A stretch of DNA of 64,000 nt from Desmodesmus armatus (GCA_007449985.2 VIIQ02000590.1:144659-208658); one strand, 5' to 3'; positions 46,771 through 59,300 are shown, numbered from the stretch's first letter. Made by a program: numbers and translations. Notes: generated from the letters alone by a model not told the origin.

Positions 46771-49700
46771 ATGCTGCAACAGCAAGCCCCACAACATGCC
46801 CACCAATATCCACGCAGGGTGATTGTGCATGTTGATTTGGACTGCTTTTATTGTGAGTCACAGCTCGAGGACACCTTTTGTGTGCTGGCTTACCTTGCAA
46901 CCATGTCCACACAGCACACAGCATGCGGTGGGCACACTCGCATCAATCACACAGCCTGCCCTGGCGGTCATGTGTATCAGCAACACTAAGTTCAACTCAA
47001 CTCTTTGCACTGCTTGCCCTTATTGGTGCCCTCAGGCCAAGTGGAGCAGCAGCGGCTCAGCATACCAACAGACGTGCCATGCGCGGTGCAGCAATGGAAC
47101 GGCCTGATTGCAGTCAACTATGCAGCCAGGGCAGCAGGTGGGACGCTCAACAGCATTGGTTCAACTGCAGCATAGCAATTGTTGCTGTAGCTGCAGTTGA
47201 ATATGACACAGGTGCTGCAGGACTTGACCTGCAGACCCAACCCGACCCGCCCGGGCCGGGCCGGGCTACATGTGTTGTCCAACCAGCACCAGCTATAATG
47301 AGCTTTACTTGGCAGTGATCGTGTCTGCTGTGTGCTCAGGCGTGACCCGCCACATGCGTGTACTGGAGGCCAAGAAGATATGCCCCCAGCTACAGACAGT
47401 GCATGTCCAGACCATTGGTGGTGAGCAACTGGGCTTGCACACATTTTTTTTGGGTATTACTTGCACACATTGGCTTTGGCTGGGGTAAGCCACCTTGCAG
47501 ACACACTGCAGACACATTACGCCATGCTTGAACAGCTAGTTGAACAGCATGGTAGGCAGTGGTGTGTCGCTGGCACCCAGACAGTGGTGATGCTTGTGAT
47601 GGTCCCAGCAGTCAGGGGTGTGTTGCTGGTGCCTGCAGGTGACCATACTGCAGGAGCAGCAGGTGCATCAGATGCTGGTGCAGCAGGCTCTGCCCCCAGC
47701 GATGCAGCTGACGAGCAGCTTGCAGGAGAAGGGCATGCTGCTCCGGCAGAGGGTGATGTGGAGGGGTCAGCAGCAGACAGGGGGAGCGCTAAAGCAAGCC
47801 TGCAGCGCTACCGCAAGGTTTGTGACTTGACCCTGTAGCCGTCCACAACTGCGCAATTTTCACTTTTACAAATGCTTGTGGCTGCACTTGCAACGTTACA
47901 TGAGTTAAACAGTGCCATCATCGTCACAAGCGAGATAACATGAGGCGCTGTGCTGTGTGTTGTGCTGCACTGCAGGCAAGTGCTGAGATCATGCGGTTGC
48001 TGGCACAGTCAAGTACTGGGTGTGCCTTCGAAAAGGCGTCTATAGACGAGGCCTACATTGACATCACACAACTCGCGGTATGTGCTGTGGCTGCCATGTG
48101 CGTATGAATGAAGGAAGGGCGTGCATGACTCAAATGCACCCAGCAATATCTCGCCGGCATGCAGATGTTTCGCCTCATCATGTGCTGCACAACTGCTGAG
48201 CAGCCTTGGGCAGCTTTTTGGTTGGGACTGTCTCCATACTGCATTCAATGCTCTCCCACTGCCGCATGCTGTACTGTGTGCATGCCAGCGGTCATCGGTC
48301 CATCCTATATAACGCAAGCAAGCTGGACAGCTGCTGCAGAAGCTGCTGTACTGTATGCATGACGTCAAGCCTTACGACCATGCCACACAACGTGTATGTA
48401 TGTGTACAGGCCCAGGAGCTGTCCCATGCTGAGGCGCAGGATGGCGGCCTGGCAGAGTTGCTGAGCAGTGCTGGTGCTGCCAGCAGTGTGCTGGGTGATG
48501 GGGGCCTGCAGGCCGATGTGGACTTTGACAGGCTGGCAGCAGCAGGTCAGTGCAGGACATCATGCATTCAGTCATCATCCCTGCAGAGGGGTTGTGGTGT
48601 TGTCAAAACAGGATTTGCAGCCACATGTGTGTGCTGCTAAATCATGCGGTTGGCGGCAGCCGCCAGCATTGTCACAAGCTACCCAGCACACATTGCACCA
48701 CGCACAGCCTGACCTGTCTTACCAAGGCCAGCACCGCACACATGTGAAGTACAGCTACCGTGTGGTCCACAGCAGCGGGTTGATGTGAATGTGGAGCAAC
48801 GTAGGGGCAGTCGTAGCTGCACCCATCTTTTGCGTGCTTTATTGCTGTGCACCAGGTGCCGTAATTGCATTGAGGCTGCGGACTGCTGTGGCGCAGCAGC
48901 TCGGCTTCACCTGCTCTGCTGGCATCGGGCCCAACAAGCTGCTTGCCAAGATCGGCAGTGCCAAGAACAAGCCCAACAAGCAGACGGTGGTGCTGCCCAG
49001 GGCTGTGGAGGGCTTGATGGAGGTGCGACACACATCACGGCCTGCAGCAGCACAGACATGCACAGGCTTCTGGCAGCAAGGTGTTGGTGGCTGGCAGGCC
49101 CTGAAGCCCTTCCCCTGCGGCCCTTGCTGCCACCCGTCCCGAAACCTGCCAGCTGATTGCATGCATGCACGGCAGCCAGCAATGGGGAACAGCCACAAGC
49201 TGTTATGTCAAGCTTGAGCTTTGCCATGTGTTGCCCTTTATGTTGCGCTGTGTGTTGGCCCCTCAGGAGTTGTCTCTGGGCAAGGTGAAGGGTCTGGGTG
49301 GAAAGCTGGGCCACAAGCTGGAGAGCCTGGGGGCGTTAACTGCAGGGGCAGCAGCCGGCCTCAGCTGGGAGGTGCTGGTGGATGCCTTTGGCAGCAAAGC
49401 CCTGTGAGTGACGGGATGCACTCAGCTGCTGCATGCGTCGAACATGCTCGTGCCACATGTTGGCATCAGCTTGATTAGGTACATACATCTAAATCTCAAC
49501 ACCTTCATCTCTATCATGCATGCAAGGCTGCTGTGCGGCATGCTAGTGCAGCTTGGATGCTGGTGCATTGGGCCAAGGCAAAAGTGCCTAGCCTAGGTGG
49601 TGCTGCTGAAACAACGGACATCATGCTCGCTGCGTCCATGGTGGCTGCAGGTGGGTGTGGGAGACTGTGCGTGGCATCGACAACGAGCCCGTCACCCCCA

Positions 49701-51264
49701 AGTCCCTGGTGAAGAGCATCAACAGCTGCAAGAGCTTTGAGCCCACCTCTGAGCCTGCTGCTGTCAGCAAGTGGCTGACTGTGCTGGCTGCTGAGCTGGC
49801 TGAGAGGATGGCGGAGGACGAGGCAGACCACAGCCGCCGCGCACGAACCCTGGGTGAGCAGCAGGGGCTGCGGCTGCGCTGTCTGCAGCAGTTGCTCACC
49901 CCTGCAGGAACTGAGGTTGTGGTGTAGTCACCGTGCCTTGTGTGTTGAATACACATGGCATATGATATATCACATTCAGCCGGCCGTCAGGTGGTCAGTC
50001 AGCTGACAAGTTGGGCCGCACAGCTGACGTTGACATCACAGACCCTTGCGATGGCGGCAGCCTCCTGTTGTGCGCCTGATGTGGACTTCCTGACCCATAG
50101 GGTCTGATGGGCATGAAATGCAGCCCCCGGCTTGTGCTTCCTGACGCACCTGCTCCGCTGCTGTGTCTGTACCGCCCTGCTGCAGTGCTGCAATACCGCA
50201 CCAGCAACGTCCGCAATGCCCCTGACCGCAGCATCAGGGGCCCCCTGCCACGCTGTGGGCGTGAGGGTCACAGCACACAGAGCCTGGCAGCAGCAGGACT
50301 GACACTGTTCAAGCGCATCATACCCGCACCATACCCCTTGGTGCGGCTGGCGCTGGCAGCTACAGACTTTGCAGACCTGCCAGGTCATGGCAGCGGCGGC
50401 AGCAGTGCGGCACTGCAACGATTCTTGGCGGCTGGCCAGCAGCAGCAGCAACACCATGTCCAGCAGGAGCAGCAGCAGCCAGGCGAGGGTCCTGCTGGCA
50501 CTGAGCAGCAAGAGCAGCAGCAACAGCAGCAGCAGCAGGGGCATGGCTCTGATGCCCAGCCTTCTCTACCGCCACGGCAGCAGCACAGGCGCCACGGAGC
50601 TGGCAGGCAGCAGCAGGCCGGTCAGACCAGGCTTGAGCAATTTGCCAAGCCACAGCCGGCAGCTGTGCAGCAGCCTGGTTCTGGTGCTGACCTGCCGTCA
50701 TGCCAGCAGCAACAGCAGCAGCACAGTGAACCCTCACCTCCGCACCCTAACCAGGACCCGCAAGAGGTGCAGCAGCACCAGCAGGAGCCAGGCCAAGCAG
50801 TGCAGCAGCAGCAGCAGGAGGTATCAAGCATGCAACCCCATCAGCAGTTGGCTGGTTGGACTGCCATGCCGCCAGCTAACTTGCAGCAGCAGCAGCAGCT
50901 GCAGCCAGCGGGCGCCACTGATGCCAACAGCATACAGCAGGCTGAACAGCACCACCACCAGCAGCAGCAGCAGCAGCCTGATGAGCAGCAGTTGCAGCAG
51001 CAGGATACACAGCAGCCTGAATCTCTGAAGGAGCTGGCAGCAATTGCTGGTGTTGACTTGGCGAGTCAGGCCCGCATCCTGCGCGACATTGAAATCAGGG
51101 GCATGGTCAAGAGCCGCCGCGAGCAGCAGCAGGCACCGGCAGCAGGCAGCAGCAGCAGCTTGCCACAAGCTGGCAGGGCTGTGGGGAAGCGCAAGGCCAA
51201 CGGGCAGCATGGGCAGCAGGGTGGCAAGCAGATGCGCATCTCAACCATGTTTGGCAAGCAGTGA
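46771..51264 (+). CDS. POLH: DNA polymerase eta (Y-family translesion polymerase)
   Basis: Bypass of UV and other lesions in the nucleus. Ten exons in phase: 46771-46852, 47036-47137, 47340-47420, 47639-47817, 47976-48077, 48410-48545, 48856-49022, 49267-49403, 49651-49853 and 50186-51264, 755 aa. Palm motifs are intact: VIVHVDLDCFYCQVEQQR (metal-binding Asp), AVNYAARAAGVTRHM, SIDEAYIDIT (catalytic Asp-Glu) and CSAGIGPNKLLAKIGSAKNK. Then comes the thumb helix-hairpin-helix (LGKVKGLGGKLG) and the little-finger entry (RRARTLVLQYRTSN). The C-terminal half is Q-rich low complexity. It ends in KQMRISTMFGKQ, which resembles a PIP box for PCNA binding. The acceptor at 50185 was preferred because it continues ARTL-VLQYR. 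The last two exons are duplicated downstream. Confidence 0.92.
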
Positions 51265-51720
51265 GGCTGAGCTGGCGCCAGGTGCAACCCCTGCGTAGGG
51301 CTTGTAGGTGCAACCATCATGGCGGCACCTGTAGCTGCATATGTGATTGTCAAGAAGCTGTGACGAGTTGTTGCTGTAATTAGGGCGCATGATCTTGTCA
51401 CAGCAAAAAGTCTGAGGCTTTCAGGTGTACATTAGGCTGCAGGGGTACAGGTGTAGTAAGGGTACCTCAAGGGTAGTACCTTACTACCCATCTTACGCTC
51501 CAATGCGCTGACCAATCCCTGTCAATTCAAACATGCGTTTTTAGGGCAGCAGTAAACCCGAAAGCGGCAATCACTCTCAAGCGGGTCCAACTTGCTTGAC
51601 CAGTCGCGGAAACGGTCTGCAAAAATTTCCAAATGTTGATCTCGCGTAAGGCCTTGATACCGTTCACGCGTTTCAACCGTACCACCACCACTCAGATCAC
51701 ACTGGCACTCAGATCACACT
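49538..51720 (+). repeat. Tandem segmental duplication of the POLH 3' end, unit 1
   Basis: The unit begins near GGCATGCTAGTGCAGCTT and includes exons 9 and 10 and about 450 bp of 3' flank. It is highly similar to 51727-54169 over its full length. Unit 2 additionally holds the retroposon at 53774-54016. Confidence 0.88.
51375..51379 (+). terminator. TGTAA poly(A) signal of POLH
   Basis: About 110 nt past the stop at 51262-51264. In the duplicate the same site reads TGTGA, but a different TGTAA is present at 53510-53514. Confidence 0.5.
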
Positions 51721-51846
51721 GGTGTTATGGCATGCTAGTGCAGCTTTGCTGTTGGTGCATTGGGCGGGGCCAGGGTAAACATGCCTGTGTAGTGATGCTG
51801 ACACAGCATATGTCATGTGTACTCTTGGCATGCATGTTGGCTGCAG

Positions 51847-53471
51847 GTGGGTGTGGGAGACCGTGCGTGGCATTGACAATGAGCCCGTCACCCCCAAGTC
51901 CTTGGTGAAGAGCATCAACAGCTGCAAGAGCTTTGAGCCCACTTCAGAGCCTGCTGCTGTCAGCAAGTGGCTGACTGTGCTGGCTGCTGAGCTGGCTGAG
52001 AGGATGGCTGAGGACGAGGCAGACCACAGCCGCCGCGCACGAACCCTGGGTGAGCAGTACAGGCTGGGGCTGCGGCTGTGCTGTCTGCAGCAGTTGCTCA
52101 CCCGGCAGGGGCTGAGGTTGTGGTGTGGTGGTGTAGTCTCCTGCCTTGTGTGTTCAACACGTGTATGATACATGACTTACAGCCAGCTGTCAGCTGATAA
52201 GTTGCATTGCTCGGCTGAAGGTGACACTCAAGACCCTGGCAATAAACGGCAGCCTCGTGTCGTGCAACTGATGTGGACTTTACAACACATAGTGCTGCTT
52301 GCCGCAAGTGCTACCCCAAGTTTTTGTGGTCATGCTGCCTGATAACCCTGCTGTGCTGCTGTGTCTGTACCGCCCTGCTGCAGTGCTGCAACACCGCACC
52401 AGCAACGTCCGCAATGCCCCTGACCGCAGCATCAGGGGCCCCCTGCCACGCTGTGGACGTGAGGGTCACAGCACACAGAGCCTGGCAGCAGCAGGGCTGG
52501 CGCTGTTCAAGCGCATCATACCCGCACCATACCCCTTGGTGCGGCTGGCGCTGGCAGCTACAGACTTTGCAGACCTGCCAGGCCATGGCAGCGGCGGCAG
52601 CAGTGCGGCACTGCAACGGTTCTTGGCGGCTGGCCAGCAGCAGCAGCAGCAGCAACACCATGTCCAGCAGGAGCAGCAGCAGCCAGACGAGGGTCCTGCT
52701 GATGCTGGTCAGCAAGAACGGCAGCAACAGCAGCAGCAGCAGGGGCATGGCTCTGATGCCCAGCCTTCTCTACCGCCACGGCAGCAGCACAGGCGCCACG
52801 GAGCTGGCAGGCAGCAGCAGCTCGGTCAGACCAGGCTTGAGCAGTTTGCCAAGCCACAGCCGGCAGCTGTGCAGCAGCCTGGTTCTGGTGCTGACCAGCC
52901 GTCGTGTCGGCAGCAGCAGCAGCAGCACAGTGAACCTTCACCTCCGCACCCTGACCAGGACCCGCAGGAGGTGCAGCAGCACCAGCAGGAGCCAGGCCAA
53001 GCAGTGCAGCAGCAGCAGCAGGAGGTTTTAGGCATGCAGCCCTGTCAGCAGCAGGCTGGTGGGAATGCCATGCAGCCGGCTAATTTGCAGCAGCAGCAGC
53101 AGCAGCAGCCAGCGGGTGTTGGTGATGCCATCAGCATGCAGGAGGCTGAGCAGCAGCAGCAGCAGCAGCGCCCTCGGCAGTCTGATGAACAGCAGTTGCA
53201 GCAGCAGGATGCGCAGCCGCCTGAGTCCCTGAAGGAGCTGGCAGCAATTGCAGGTGTGGACCTGGCCAGTCAGGTCCGCATTCTGCGGGACATTGAGATC
53301 AGGGGCATGGTTAAAAGCCGCCGTGAGCAGCAGCATGCAGCGGCAGCAGGCAGCAGCAGCAGCAGCCTGCCACAAGGTGGCGGGGCTGTAGGGAAGCGCA
53401 AGGCCAACGGGCAGCAGGGGCAGCAGGGTGGCAAGCAGATGCGCATCTCAACCATGTTTGGCAAGCAGTGA
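51847..53471 (+). pseudogene. Duplicated POLH exons 9 and 10
   Basis: Exon 9' 51847-52049 and exon 10' 52384-53471 keep the frame, splice sites and phases of the originals (203 nt, then 2 nt plus 362 codons). The protein differs by substitutions and poly-Q length changes. The PIP-like KQMRISTMFGKQ end is unchanged. There is no catalytic region or own start, so as a separate gene it is a fragment. Because exon 8 ends in the matching phase, it could also act as an alternative 3' end of POLH. Lack of stops suggests a recent event or continued use. Confidence 0.7.
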
Positions 53472-53773
53472 GGCTGAGCTGGCGCCAGGTGCAACCCCAG
53501 TGTAGGGATTGTAATGCAACCATCATTGCGGCACCTGTAGCTGCATCTCTGATTGTTCAAGAAGCTGTGACGAGTTGTTGCTGTGATTAGGGCGCATGAT
53601 CTTGTCACACTAAAGGTGTACATTAGGCTGCAGGGGTACAGATGTAGTAAGGGTACCTCAAGGGTAGTACCTTACTACCCATCTTAGGCTCCAATGCGCT
53701 GACCATCCCCTGTCAATCCAAACATGCGTTTTTAGGGCAGCAGTAAACCCGAAAGCAGCAATCACTCTCAAGC

Positions 53774-54016
53774 CCAGCCCAGCCCAGCAGGAGGAACAGC
53801 CAGCATGACCCAGCACCAATGATCACAGTGGAGCTTTGATGCAACATCCAGCCCAGCAGGAGGGCAGCAACTGGCCAGGCACCTTCAGGTCACAGTGAGC
53901 CAAGGGTTGGTGGGCCCCGAAGCTCGTCTAGCCGCATTTGCACATGCATATGCATCACTTACTACTTCTTTTCGTTGACAGACACGGCAGCTTCAGCCTC
54001 TGCGATCTTATTACAA
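53774..54016 (+). mobile_element. Short retroposon, longer copy
   Basis: 243 bp inserted in unit 2 of the duplication and absent from unit 1, so the empty site is known. Flanked by a perfect 15-bp target-site duplication, CAATCACTCTCAAGC at 53759-53773 and 54017-54031. The 5' end is CCCAGCCCAGC-rich and the 3' end is CTCTGCGATCTTATTACAA. No ORF or clear Pol III A/B boxes were seen. It may be a SINE or the 3' tail of a LINE. Confidence 0.85.
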
Positions 54017-54161
54017 CAATCACTCTCAAGCGGGTCCAACTTGCTTGACCAGTCGCGGGAACGGTCTCAAAAATTCCCAAATGTTGATCTCGCGTAAGGC
54101 TTTGATACCGTTCACGCGTTTCAACCGTATCACCACCACTCAGATCACACTGGCACTCAGA

Positions 54162-54215
54162 TCACACTGTCTTTCCTCCTGGGAAACTTTCCTCCTGGAA
54201 ACTTTGCAGCAGTCG
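54162..54215. repeat. Left end of the Fanzor element: TSD and subterminal repeat
   Basis: TCACACTGT (54162-54170) is repeated at 63990-63998. GGAAACTTTC at 54182-54191 is inverted at 63968-63977, at 11 and 12 nt from the respective ends, followed by TCCTGG on both sides. The left end also repeats TTTCCTCCTGG twice in tandem. Confidence 0.65.
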
Positions 54216-54749
54216 ATTCGCTTTAACGGGCGCATTTGTTTTCAGTACAATTAACTCCCTTTCTTGACGGAATACAGTTGAGGGACCCCATGCCCAGAAC
54301 TTTATCAATTGTGTCATTGGACTCTGCATAGCAATGCATTAATCTGCAAGCTGCTGAGACAGGCTTCAGCAAGGCTTGCCTGCCAACAGCTGGAAAAGCT
54401 ACTAAAAACCCACGCAATTCTGAGCCAGCTACCACCTGTACAGCAAGCAACCTACTGACCGTCCAAGCATTGCTCAGCAAGCATATCAGCCAGTCTCTGC
54501 AGACACCAACAACCCCATATGGACACAAAAATCCCCGAGCCCAGACCCAATAATACACAAATAGCCTGCAGACAGGTCAAAACCACTGCCAGAAAACGGG
54601 TGTGCTTGTACAGGCGGTGAGACAACCGGTGGGACAACTCCTACTCGCCATCACTGCCCGCTGCCCGACCGGTGCTGACTAATCACAGTAGTATTGGGTG
54701 CTTGACCCCCAACGCTCCTCCTCATCATCCAGTTGTACTGCTCCAGCGG

Positions 54750-54812
54750 CTACTGCTGCTGGTGGAGGTGGTGCTGGCGGGCCTGGGTTTGCCGCGGCTG
54801 CTGGCACTGCCA

Positions 54813-54867
<55 letters not shown>

Positions 54868-55570
54868 GCTGCTGCTGCTGCTCTGGCCGCTCTCTGGATT
54901 GCTGCTGCTGCAGCGGCAGCTGCTGGTGCTTGTGGACGTGCTTCTGCTGCTGTTGCCGCTCTCTGGATTGCTGCTGCTCCAGCGGCAGCTGCTGGTGCTG
55001 GCAATGGGCGTGCTGCTGGGGGTGGTAATACTGCTGCGCTGGCTGCTGCGGCTGCGTGTGATGGTGCTGGTGGGGGTGGTGGGGGTGGTTGCGGCACGAC
55101 TTGCGTGTCGAGGGTCGTGTAAAGCTGCCAACGTATGTTTCCCCTCCGGAACCGTGGTTTGCAGTCCCTCACATCGACTGGTGTCACCAAGACAGTTGTA
55201 CCAACCTGCAGCAAGAATGATCTTTTCTATTTAGGTCCTGCAAGTATGTTGTTCCAACCAACTGTCGATGAGGTCACAATGCACTGGTATGCTTGTGCAT
55301 TTCACCCACCTGCAGACTTGCTTCCAAGCTGTCCATCTTGGCAACATCAAAGCAGAACAAGCCTGTTGACAAGCTGGGATTCATACTGTCAGCCACTGTC
55401 GCCACCAAATATGGCCTGCCTGTTTGCGATGTGAATCTACGGCTGGATACAACGTTGCAAGTCACACTGCAGCCCCTTACGGGGTTCTTCATGTCAGCGA
55501 TATTGAGATGCATGGTGTATGCTGTTGATGCACTTGTTGTGGTTTGTGAGGATGTCAGGCCTTGTAGCAT
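54750..55570 (-). CDS. OB-fold (ssDNA-binding-like) protein of the element
   Basis: Two exons, 55570-55310 and 55205-54750, phase 0, 238 aa. An ATG at 55513 (MHLNIADMKNP) is an equally good start. Residues of about 20-120 look like one OB fold: NIADMKN, SVTCNVVSSRRFTSQTGRPY, LVATVADS, LFCFDVAKMDSL, VGTTVLVTPVDV and RWQLYTT. This pattern of strand-turn-strand with a xxFTSxTGxPY turn is shared by RPA/SOSS-B-like proteins (family knowledge, no search run). The rest is Pro/Ala/Gln low complexity ending in HHLHQQQ. It is transcribed away from the Fanzor gene, so the two probably share a divergent promoter. A role in protecting single-stranded intermediates or the guide complex is speculation. Confidence 0.6.
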
Positions 55571-56380
55571 GCCGCAATTTGCTTGTAGACTTGCATGTCT
55601 GACTAGCACGTCAGCATGTCGGACTGCGACGGTGGAATGCTGTCGGAACGTCACTTCAGGACCACAGAATGCAGCACTATGGCGACGCAGCTCTCTTATC
55701 GCCAATTGTCACTGTGTTCCATCAAAATAAGCAGTTCTCGCTTACATTCACCAAAATGCCAGCGTGATACGCTCAGCGCCAGAGCTAGCGCGTCTTGACA
55801 GCAAGCCGATCGAACAATAATCAAGCACCGTGTTGAAACGAACAGCCGCTGGTTCTGTTGAACAATCGGTGCCGTTTTTGCACGCGTTGAGTGAGTGTGC
55901 GGTGAGTTGCATGGCAGCAGTGGTGTGGCAGTCTGAATGCACTAGTTTAATTGCAGTGCAACAGGAGACACAACTTCAACCTGTATACAGCTGATGCCCC
56001 GAGTAGCGCAATACACTCAATTACACTGTCTACTCTCGTTGCCCCTGCAGGACCTTTACTGTCCCAAGAGAGCGCGAGAACATGGCCTGGTGTTCATTTG
56101 CATTTGGCCATATGCCGCAGCAAGCACTGCATGCAGGTGGGGTGGATAAGACCATTGATTCCGTAAGGGAGGGAAAGCCATGCGATTGGATCAGAAGTGA
56201 CCATGGAGGGCTGGAGAGGGTGTGGGTTGTTTGGATTGGCTTGACGGGTTGTGCGGTGCTCGTAGCCTGTTGCCCCCCCCCCTTCCCCACCACACCACTG
56301 GTGATGGCATCCCCAAGGGGGCCTGTGGGACACCGTCATCAACCAGACAACTCCACCCGCTATAGTGAGAATGTAAACAG
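55571..56380. promoter_or_regulatory. Divergent promoter region inside the element
   Basis: 810 bp between the OB-fold protein and the Fanzor start. It may contain an upstream Fanzor exon: the acceptor-like CGCGCACAG near 56443 leaves the true start open. No defined promoter motif was identified. Confidence 0.4.
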
Positions 56381-59300
56381 ATGCTCAGAATGCACCCCTG
56401 CTTGTTGGATGCTCTGTGTGCCTCACCCTCCCGCGCACAGGTTTTACCTCCAGATGGCAAGCATTGCATTGCTGCTGAGGAGGCATACCTCATGCATCCG
56501 CCGCCCATAGGCAAGTCCAGGGCAACTGGAGAAGCCAAGTCTAGGGACAATGGCAAGCCCCTGCCCATGCGCCAGCGTGGACGCCACGGCACTACTGCGC
56601 GCTACTGTGGTGTGTGCAGTGAGCCGTGGCTGTTCACCCCACGTGCTAACCTGCGGCAAGTGCAGCAGCAGCATTGTGTCCTTGCTGACCACACCCAACA
56701 GCAGCAGCAGCAGCAGCAGCAAAAGTGGCCCAGTTTGGGGCCAGCACAGCCCGTGGCAGTGCTACCCCCGTGTGTGCCTAGCAGTAACGGAGACTTGGCA
56801 CAGCAGCGCTACTCTAGACTGGCGGCATCTGCTGACAGTCCAAAGCTGTCTGCAGCGAAGGCACTGCTGCATCAGAAGGAGGATCAGTCTCATTGCAGGC
56901 AGCGTCCTCGTGTGCGTCAGCCAGCAGTAGTAGTACCAGCAACAGCCAGCCGGGTGTCAGCGGCGCCCACAAAGCCAGCAGCAGCAGAAGCACACACCAT
57001 CGTGTCGTCAAATCGCTTCTCTGTGCTGCTGCATGATGCGCCAGCAGACGAGGAGGCGATGGACACTGCAGACGCCTCCGCATGTCCGGCACAGCAGTGC
57101 AGCACACCCAAGCAGCAGCAACAGCAGCAGGCACCCCGGGGAAAAACACCGGCAGCCGGCAGGTTGCAGCGGTCACGTCCTGCCCAGAGTAACCCTTCTG
57201 CTTGCAGTGGTGACCCCACCACAGCTGTGCATGGGCGATGTGGCCACAGGAAGCCAAGCTGCGGCTGTCCCGTGGCGCAGCAGTCTGCCAGCACTGGGCG
57301 CCAACTGGGAATGGTTGTGGCGCTGTTGCTGCTTGTGGCTGGCCTAGGGGTGTTTGCTTCTACTACAGCAGCTTCAGCAGACATCGCTTTTACAGGCTAT
57401 TACACCGTGCCAGGTTCTGGTGTTTTGGTGGTTGGCAACAGCAATGCAAGCCACGACTGGTACTGGTGTGTCACAGCTTGTGTTATATGTTCTGTGGTGT
57501 TTGCATGGGTTGCAATAGGCCCGTGCAAACGGCCTCTGGCGTGTGCTCTCTGCATGCGTCAGTGGCGTCGTGCAAGGCACCTTGGGCGTGGCCTCATGCG
57601 TCGGTTGCAGCAGCTCTGTATGCGTGGTTTTGTGTGCATTGTGTTGATACGCGGTTTATTGGGTGTGGTTGCTGGGCTTGATTGTTTGGTACAAAATGGA
57701 CTGCGTTCTGTGCATCTTGCTGTGTTGATGGGCGGCCCTGCAGCTTGTGCAGTCGTTCTGCTTATATTTGCATGTTTGAGGGCTGCCTGTATTCATTTGA
57801 AACATAGTCATGTGGTGTTGCTCTATAACTGCATCATACTCTGTTTGACGTGCATGGGTGGTGGCATCCTGTACGGTTGTTGTGTGCGGGCATTAGAACT
57901 TGTCGTAGTTGGATACTGCTTGTGGCAGTGGTCAGACAGACCTGCACTCTTTGCACTGGTCATGCTGTTCCTGGTGGTGCCGACGGCAGCAGCTCCTGGT
58001 TCTGATGCTCCTGGAACAGCACCTACTTCCCCTGGGGCTCGACATGCATTGGCAGCAGCTGTTTCTGCAGCCGCGGCTACTGCAGCTGTTGCGGCTGGCA
58101 CCCGTCTCCGTGCTGTTGCTCCTGAGTTCACTCCAGGACAGCAGTACAGAGTGGGTCGTGGCAGTGGGACAGGCTGTATGCAGACCCAACAGCATCAGAG
58201 TCCTTCTGCAGCCACTTCTACTCCTGTTGCTTCTGCTGTCCTTCTTGCTGCTGTTGCCCCTGACCAGCAGCACCAGCAGCAGCAACGGCCACAGCGCAGG
58301 CCTAAGCGGACAGCAGCAGCAGCAACAACAGCTGCATTGCTGGCAGGTGACAGCGAAGGCAGTGGCAGCGGTGAGGATTACGAGCACCGTCAGCAGGCAC
58401 GGGAGTGTGAGGATAGCAAGAAAGAGGGGGCCAACAGGAAGAAGACCCGGAGAGGGGGGGACTGCAGCAGCAGGATTGCTTGTTCTGCTACTCCAGCAGC
58501 TGCTGCTGCTGCTGCTGCTGCTACTGGAGAGCAACAACAGCGGCAAGGCGGCAGGAAGCAGACGAACAAGAGGCAAGGTGGGTGTATGCATGCACAACGA
58601 CACCAGCCAATGCAGCAGCTCACCAGCGTGTACATGGCTTTTTCCGCCCAATGTCCCGGACAAGCTGTATACACAAGCAGCCTCTACCATTGTGTGCTGT
58701 TGAGTCAGGCAGCAAACGTGTTCACGCCCCTTCACGTCCCTTCTCGTGCGTGCCCTTCTGCCTTGCACTTCAACTGTCCGCCAACCATCACCTCCATCTC
58801 AGGCGTCATTCGCAGCAGCCTCCACGCGTACCTGGCACCCAAGCGTCAGACAGCCGCCATGCAGCTGCTGGAGGACTTGGGACACGCCCAACAGCCGTTG
58901 TGCTTCCATGCACGGCTCCTGGCCAATGGCTATATGCAGTGGGGCTTCGAGTGAGTGTGTAGGCTCCTATGCTTTGCCTGCCACAGCTAGATTGCAACCC
59001 AGCCTGATTGCCCAAAATTAGATGACACATGAGCACATCAGCATACAGTGTGCGTTGATGCCAGCGCCATGCACTTCTCCACTCACAATTTGTGACTGCC
59101 GTCTGCTGCCTGTTGCCGCAGGATCTGGTCTGGCCGCAGGACACCCCCACCCGGCTTGTCTACACAAGATGTCGTCGGCGAACTGACAGAGTTGCTGACG
59201 CCTACAAGAAGGAAGCCACGCACCGTGGATACCGAGAGCGAACACCTTTTCTTTGCGGCACTGAAGGCCGTGACAGTTGTGCCAGGGGCGCAGGCTCCAC

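Larger units (their letters stand above)
51727..54169 (+). repeat. Tandem segmental duplication of the POLH 3' end, unit 2
   Basis: Second copy of unit 1, interrupted by a retroposon (53774-54016 plus its 15-bp duplication) and ended on the right by the large element starting at 54171. Shared flank blocks such as AAGGGTACCTCAAGGGTAGT and CTTGACCAGTCGCGG occur in both units. Confidence 0.88.

Noticed and set aside
47178..48410. Small ORFs inside POLH introns
   Set aside because: TG-rich intron sequence without family similarity; the splice sites on either side rebuild the polymerase.
54698..55234. Plus-strand Leu-rich ORF opposite the OB-fold gene
   Set aside because: Translation of CTG runs in the other direction; the minus-strand frame has two spliced exons with OB-like strands.
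56917..57384. Antisense ORFs opposite the Fanzor first exon
   Set aside because: Shadow of GC-rich, Q/A-biased coding sequence.
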